Positions 4,512-7,260 of a stretch of 7,260 nt of DNA are shown here, piece by piece; the first letter of the stretch is position 1; each line of letters starts with the position of its first letter. The notes beneath the pieces were generated by a model. That model made no database searches. It had not been told where the DNA came from and saw only the letters and a list, made by a program, of their open reading frames with translations. Source of the stretch: JAAYYM01 sp964483545 (lineage in GTDB: Bacteria > Bacillota > Clostridia > Lachnospirales > Lachnospiraceae); NCBI GenBank assembly GCA_964483545.1, contig CAZACC010000099.1:1-7260 (forward strand), given 5' to 3'. Both the position numbers and the translations under genes were made by a program.

Positions 4512-5354
4512 ATGCTAAAATTAGGTGAGAAACAAAAGCTTGTCATGATCAAGCAGGTAGAATTTGGTGTGTATCTCGGAGAACACCTGCAGGATTTGGA
4601 GGAACATCGTGTTCTATTACCAGCAAAACAGGTTCCAGAGAATATAGAAACAGGTGATGTGATAGAGGTGTTTTTATATAAAGACTCTAAGGATCGCTTG
4701 ATTGCCACGACTAGAGAACCGAAACTTCAATTAGGACATATTGCATTGTTAAGGGTTGCTGAAGTAGGGAAGATTGGTGCATTTTTAGACTGGGGACTGG
4801 AAAAGGATTTGCTGCTGCCATTCAAACAGCAGACAAAAAAGGTTAATAAGGATGAAGAGTGCCTCGTGGCACTTTATATTGATAAGAGTGGACGTTTATG
4901 TGCCACGATGAATGTATATGAGTATTTGGATTCTAATTCATCGTATGATGTGGGCGATCACGTCACGGGACGTGTCTATCAAATCAGGGAACAGTTTGGA
5001 GCATTTGTTGCTGTAGATGACAGGTATTCAGCGCTCATTCCTAAAAAGGAGCTGTATGGCGATGTAAAGATCAACCAGATTATAGAAGCAAGGGTAGCTG
5101 GAAAGAAGGAAGATGGCAGACTGGATCTGGCTATTCGGGAAAAGGCATATCTGCAGATGGATGAAGATGCCGAGGCAATTTACAGTGTTATTCAGGAATT
5201 TGAAGGTGTTTTACCATTTACGGACAAAGCAGACCCCGAATTGATCAAGAAGGAATTTGGACTCAGCAAAGCTGCGTTTAAGAGAGCTGTTGGGAAGCTG
5301 TTGAGGGAAAAGAAGATTGAGATTACAGAAACTTCTATTCGAAGGATCAAATGA
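4512..5354 (+). CDS. cvfB: CvfB/YitL-like S1-domain RNA-binding protein
   Basis: This 280-residue protein has three S1-like OB folds (about 1-68, 72-138 and 145-210) followed by a winged-helix domain (about 215-280), the architecture of CvfB (conserved virulence factor B) and B. subtilis YitL. The third S1 domain is the clearest: VGDHVTGRVYQIREQFGAFV, then SALIPKKEL. The second shows VGKIGAFLDWGLEKDLLLPF. The tail FGLSKAAFKRAVGKLLREKK fits the winged helix. Known relatives bind RNA and affect virulence gene expression, so a role in post-transcriptional control is likely, but targets are unknown. AGAAAGGA lies just ahead of the ATG, and only 16 bases separate it from the thioesterase gene. I see no strong terminator after it; the T-run at 5367-5374 lacks a good stem. 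Confidence 0.88.
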   Translation: MLKLGEKQKLVMIKQVEFGVYLGEHLQDLEEHRVLLPAKQVPENIETGDVIEVFLYKDSKDRLIATTREPKLQLGHIALLRVAEVGKIGAFLDWGLEKDLLLPFKQQTKKVNKDEECLVALYIDKSGRLCATMNVYEYLDSNSSYDVGDHVTGRVYQIREQFGAFVAVDDRYSALIPKKELYGDVKINQIIEARVAGKKEDGRLDLAIREKAYLQMDEDAEAIYSVIQEFEGVLPFTDKADPELIKKEFGLSKAAFKRAVGKLLREKKIEITETSIRRIK

Positions 5355-5454
5355 CTATGGAATTGTATTTTTTTATAAAATAGGTAGAAGAATTTAGGAA
5401 ATTGATATATAATGATTTAGAGTATTGATGACAGAATCCAAAGGGGGAATCATT

Positions 5455-5832
5455 GTGGCAAAAAAAATAGTTAGTACCGATCAGGCACCTGCAGCAATTG
5501 GTCCATATTCACAGGCAGTTGAGGTCAATGGTATGATTTACACATCGGGAATGATTCCTGTGATTCCTGCAACTGGAGAAATTGTTGAGGGAATTGAAGC
5601 TCAGGCAAAGCAGGCACTTACTAATGTGAAAAACCTGCTGGAATCTCAAGGCAGCAGCATGGACAGGATCATTAAAACTACAGTATTTATTAAGAATATG
5701 AATGATTTTGGCAAGGTTAATGAGGTTTATGCTGGATTTTTCGGCGGAGACTTTCCTGCCAGAAGCTGTGTAGAGGTGGCACGCTTGCCAAAGGATGTAT
5801 TGATTGAAGTGGAAGCAATAGCAATAAAATAA
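5455..5832 (+). CDS. ridA: RidA-family enamine/imine deaminase
   Basis: This 125-residue RidA (YjgF/YER057c/UK114) protein is a cytosolic trimer. It hydrolyses reactive 2-aminoacrylate-type enamines and imines released by PLP enzymes such as threonine/serine dehydratase, protecting other PLP enzymes. The GTG at 5455 is the chosen start. It follows AAAGGGGGA at ideal spacing and gives the family's usual N-terminus, VAKKIVSTDQAPAAIGPYSQ. Starting at the in-frame TTG or ATG at 5425 or 5428 would add ten unlikely residues that read through the ribosome binding site. The catalytic arginine is Arg103 in PARSCVEVARLP, equal to Arg105 of E. coli RidA. The length matches the family. A TATAAT at 5408-5413 may be a -10 box, but no good -35 partner is visible. 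The next gene starts 36 bases after the stop. Confidence 0.95.
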   Translation: MAKKIVSTDQAPAAIGPYSQAVEVNGMIYTSGMIPVIPATGEIVEGIEAQAKQALTNVKNLLESQGSSMDRIIKTTVFIKNMNDFGKVNEVYAGFFGGDFPARSCVEVARLPKDVLIEVEAIAIK

Positions 5833-5868
5833 CATAAACCTGATTAGACAGAAAGGAGATTTAACAAA

Positions 5869-6102
5869 ATGAAAGTACAAAACATTAACAACATTGAAAA
5901 GTTTTTTAAGGTAATCGACAGCTGTGAAGGCAAGGTAGAGCTGGTAACAGGTGAAGGAGACAGACTGAATCTGAAATCAAAACTGTCTCAGTATGTATCT
6001 ATGGCCAATATATTTTCAGATGGTACCATTGGTGAGCTCGAGCTGATTGCCTATGAGCCAGCAGATATTGATAAACTGGTTAACTTTATGGTGAATGGCT
6101 GA
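5869..6102 (+). CDS. Small conserved-looking protein, possible HPr-like fold
   Basis: This 77-residue soluble protein is preceded by a strong ribosome binding site (AGAAAGGAGAT). I do not recognise it as a named family. It has no signal peptide or membrane segment. By eye its order of elements resembles HPr (PTS phosphocarrier) without the first strand. There is a helix (about 7-20), a strand KVELVT, then DRLNLKSKLSQ, which can be laid over the HPr segment around Ser46 (KS pair, residues 36-37). A strand IGELELIAY follows, and a final helix ADIDKLVNFM. The GLHxRPA segment with the phosphorylated His15 is absent, so it could not carry PTS phosphate. This fold assignment is a guess from pattern. 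The gene lies 36 bases after ridA, and its stop is two bases from the next start, so it is probably translated together with the membrane protease. Confidence 0.75.
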   Translation: MKVQNINNIEKFFKVIDSCEGKVELVTGEGDRLNLKSKLSQYVSMANIFSDGTIGELELIAYEPADIDKLVNFMVNG

Positions 6103-6104
6103 TC

Positions 6105-7118
6105 ATGAACCGATCAATCAAGCAAGCAAACGGACTGTTCCTAAGTATCATTTTGTTATACTTAGGAATGGTCGTTTTATTATCATACTTAGCATCATAT
6201 GGGATTTATGTAGGAAAGGTCTTTTCATTAGTGATAGGAGAGGCTTTGATTGGTTTACCTGCAGTTTTGCTGCTGATATGGAATCGAAAGAACTGGCGGA
6301 GTTGGATACCAGTAAAAAAAATCAAACTATCCACGATATTATTATCCATTCTATTTGCTTATCTGATTATGCCGCTGGCAGCACTTGCAAATGCAGTTTC
6401 ATTAATATTTGTTAAAAATACTGCTGTTGAAGCGATGCAAACTATGACTGACTTACCAGTGGCACTGTTGATTTTTATCGTAGGGTTTTATGGCCCAGCC
6501 TGTGAGGAACTGGCTTTTCGAGGAATCATATTTGGCAGATACAGAAGGACCGAAAAGATATTAATAGCTGCACTGCTTTCAGCATTACTGTTCGGATTGA
6601 TGCATTTGAATGGCAACCAGTTGGGCTATGCGGCAATACTTGGATTTATGTTTGCTTTGTTGATGGAGGCTTCAGGAAGTATATGGACTGCGTTTATTGC
6701 ACATGCAGTTATTAACACACATAATGTTATTATGCTTCTGCTGTCAGACCAGCTGCTTGAATTGGCAGGAGGGCAGACGGCAATGAAAGAGTTTTCATAC
6801 GCTCCAGTAGAATTAGCAGTGACTATCGGAGTTTTACTCCCGGTCGCAGGATTTGCTTGTGTTTTGGCAGCGGGTGTGTTTGTTTTGGTTGCCAGAAACG
6901 AAGGACGACTGGAATACATCAAATATATATTCAGTCAGAAGGCAAAACCACAGCCTCAGATACAGACAGAAGAGCAGGTAGTGGAAAAACAGCAGCCTCA
7001 GATACAGACAGAAGAGCAGGTGGTGGAAAAACCGCATTTCCTTACATGGACACTGGTTGTGGCTCTTGTCATCTGCATTGTCATCATATTTGTCCTGCCG
7101 CTTGTCAGGATTAGATAG
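6105..7118 (+). CDS. CPBP-family intramembrane metalloprotease
   Basis: This 337-residue polytopic membrane protein belongs to the CPBP (CAAX protease and bacteriocin-processing, formerly Abi) family. About eight hydrophobic segments span residues 11-262, with one more at 313-335. The active-site motifs are all there: EELAFR (134-139, the EExxxR motif), FGLMH (163-167, the FxxxH motif) and HAVIN (200-204). Family members cleave prenylated or membrane substrates, and in Firmicutes some confer immunity to bacteriocins; the substrate here is unknown. After the core comes a charged linker (about 263-310) with a duplicated QPQIQTEEQVVEK unit, then an extra C-terminal anchor, which makes it longer than the usual 220-300 residues. 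Its ATG lies two bases after the previous stop with no clear ribosome binding site, so translation is probably coupled to the upstream gene. Confidence 0.9.
   Translation: MNRSIKQANGLFLSIILLYLGMVVLLSYLASYGIYVGKVFSLVIGEALIGLPAVLLLIWNRKNWRSWIPVKKIKLSTILLSILFAYLIMPLAALANAVSLIFVKNTAVEAMQTMTDLPVALLIFIVGFYGPACEELAFRGIIFGRYRRTEKILIAALLSALLFGLMHLNGNQLGYAAILGFMFALLMEASGSIWTAFIAHAVINTHNVIMLLLSDQLLELAGGQTAMKEFSYAPVELAVTIGVLLPVAGFACVLAAGVFVLVARNEGRLEYIKYIFSQKAKPQPQIQTEEQVVEKQQPQIQTEEQVVEKPHFLTWTLVVALVICIVIIFVLPLVRIR
6951..7032 (+). repeat. 42-bp in-frame tandem duplication in the protease gene
   Basis: Bases 6951-6990 recur at 6993-7032 (period 42) with a single difference, A6980 to G7022, which is silent (GTA to GTG, Val). 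The unit encodes 14 residues, QPQIQTEEQVVEK plus Q in the first copy and P in the second. Near-perfect identity at the DNA level indicates a recent duplication, and copy number may vary between strains. Confidence 0.95.
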
Positions 7119-7131
7119 ACTGTAATTCAAA

Positions 7132-7159
7132 GCACTTCAAAAAATGCACTTCAAAAAAT
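7132..7159 (+). repeat. Perfect 14-bp tandem repeat GCACTTCAAAAAAT
   Basis: Two abutting identical copies lie at 7132-7145 and 7146-7159, just after the protease gene. The second copy contains the first codons of a possible partial gene. The unit may be a small slippage duplication or a paired protein-binding site. I see no terminator between the protease stop and this repeat. Confidence 0.9.
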
Positions 7160-7260
7160 TCATTGCAGGGCTTGACGAATGGATAGAAAAAGCGTATGCT
7201 CACTTTAGACATTTAATTTCATATTTCTCTCTTATTCAGAGTGGTGGAGATACAAAGGAT
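7144..7260 (+). CDS. Possible partial gene, start only
   Basis: An open frame begins at ATG 7144 and stays open to the window edge (39 codons). The product starts MHFKKFIAGLDEWIEKAYAH, a plausible amphipathic helix rich in Lys, Glu and aromatic residues. I do not recognise it. There is no ribosome binding site ahead of the ATG, only the CACTTCAAAAAA repeat. In-frame upstream extension is blocked by TAA at 7123. It may be a real gene expressed by read-through from the protease operon, or a chance frame. Sequence beyond the window would decide. Confidence 0.35.
   Translation, partial: MHFKKFIAGLDEWIEKAYAHFRHLISYFSLIQSGGDTKD

Noticed and set aside
5358..5380. Terminator after cvfB at the T-run
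   Set aside because: No stable GC-containing stem precedes the T-run.
5425..5457. Longer RidA start at TTG 5425 or ATG 5428
   Set aside because: The extra ten residues read through the AAAGGGGGA ribosome binding site and are not part of the family. GTG 5455 gives the standard N-terminus.
6095..6415. 106-codon plus-strand frame over the start of the protease gene
   Set aside because: It is a shadow of the CPBP protease in another frame. The protease frame has active-site motifs and membrane segments.
6834..7130. Minus-strand frames over the protease 3' end
   Set aside because: They are antisense shadows whose apparent repeats (LYLRLLFFHYLLF type) come from the 42-bp duplication on the coding strand.

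Overview
The window looks like chromosomal DNA from a low-to-moderate GC, Gram-positive, motile gut anaerobe. Lachnospiraceae (Roseburia, Eubacterium or Agathobacter relatives) is the best guess. The clues are strong AGGAG-type ribosome binding sites, TTGnnn-17-TATAAT promoters, a Lachnospiraceae-style flagellin, a LytTR-type regulator stub, a BcrA-type ABC ATPase and a CvfB/YitL S1 protein. The family-level placement is inference from protein flavour, not from a marker gene.

Left end (1-1810) is a graveyard of mobile or accessory DNA. A tRNA-Gln(CUG) gene with a terminator is followed by three copies of an 11-bp direct repeat. Next comes a minus-strand toxin-antitoxin pair: the DinJ/RelB antitoxin is complete and has a clear promoter and operator, but the RelE/ParE toxin keeps only its first 19 codons before the sequence becomes unrelated. 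A divergent plus-strand promoter then reads into a response-regulator stub of 40 codons. The stub overlaps by ATGA the start of a bacitracin/lantibiotic-type ABC ATPase gene, which has lost one A in a homopolymer (frameshift) and has also lost its 3' end. Three neighbouring systems are therefore each cut off inside a gene.

Middle (1823-3628) is a complete 601-residue flagellin with canonical D0/D1 ends and a roughly 310-residue central insert. It has no flagellar neighbours. Upstream it abuts the truncated ABC gene. Downstream, a minus-strand reading frame that resembles the start of a small phage-type protein runs into its last codons. This arrangement suggests the flagellin gene arrived as, or was left as, a single-gene island.

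Right half (3681-7118) is ordinary, intact chromosome. A strong promoter with a 5' leader hairpin drives an acyl-ACP thioesterase and a CvfB-like S1/winged-helix RNA-binding protein. RidA (enamine/imine deaminase), a 77-aa protein with a possible HPr-like fold, and a CPBP-family membrane protease follow, with the last two tightly coupled. The protease carries a fresh 42-bp in-frame tandem duplication and an extra C-terminal membrane anchor.

The last 140 bases hold a perfect 14-bp tandem repeat and a possible partial gene running off the edge. I see no CRISPR array, insertion sequence, rRNA or complete new defence system. The most unusual points are the isolated flagellin between broken genes, the string of truncations beside the tRNA, and the possible histidine-less HPr-like protein.
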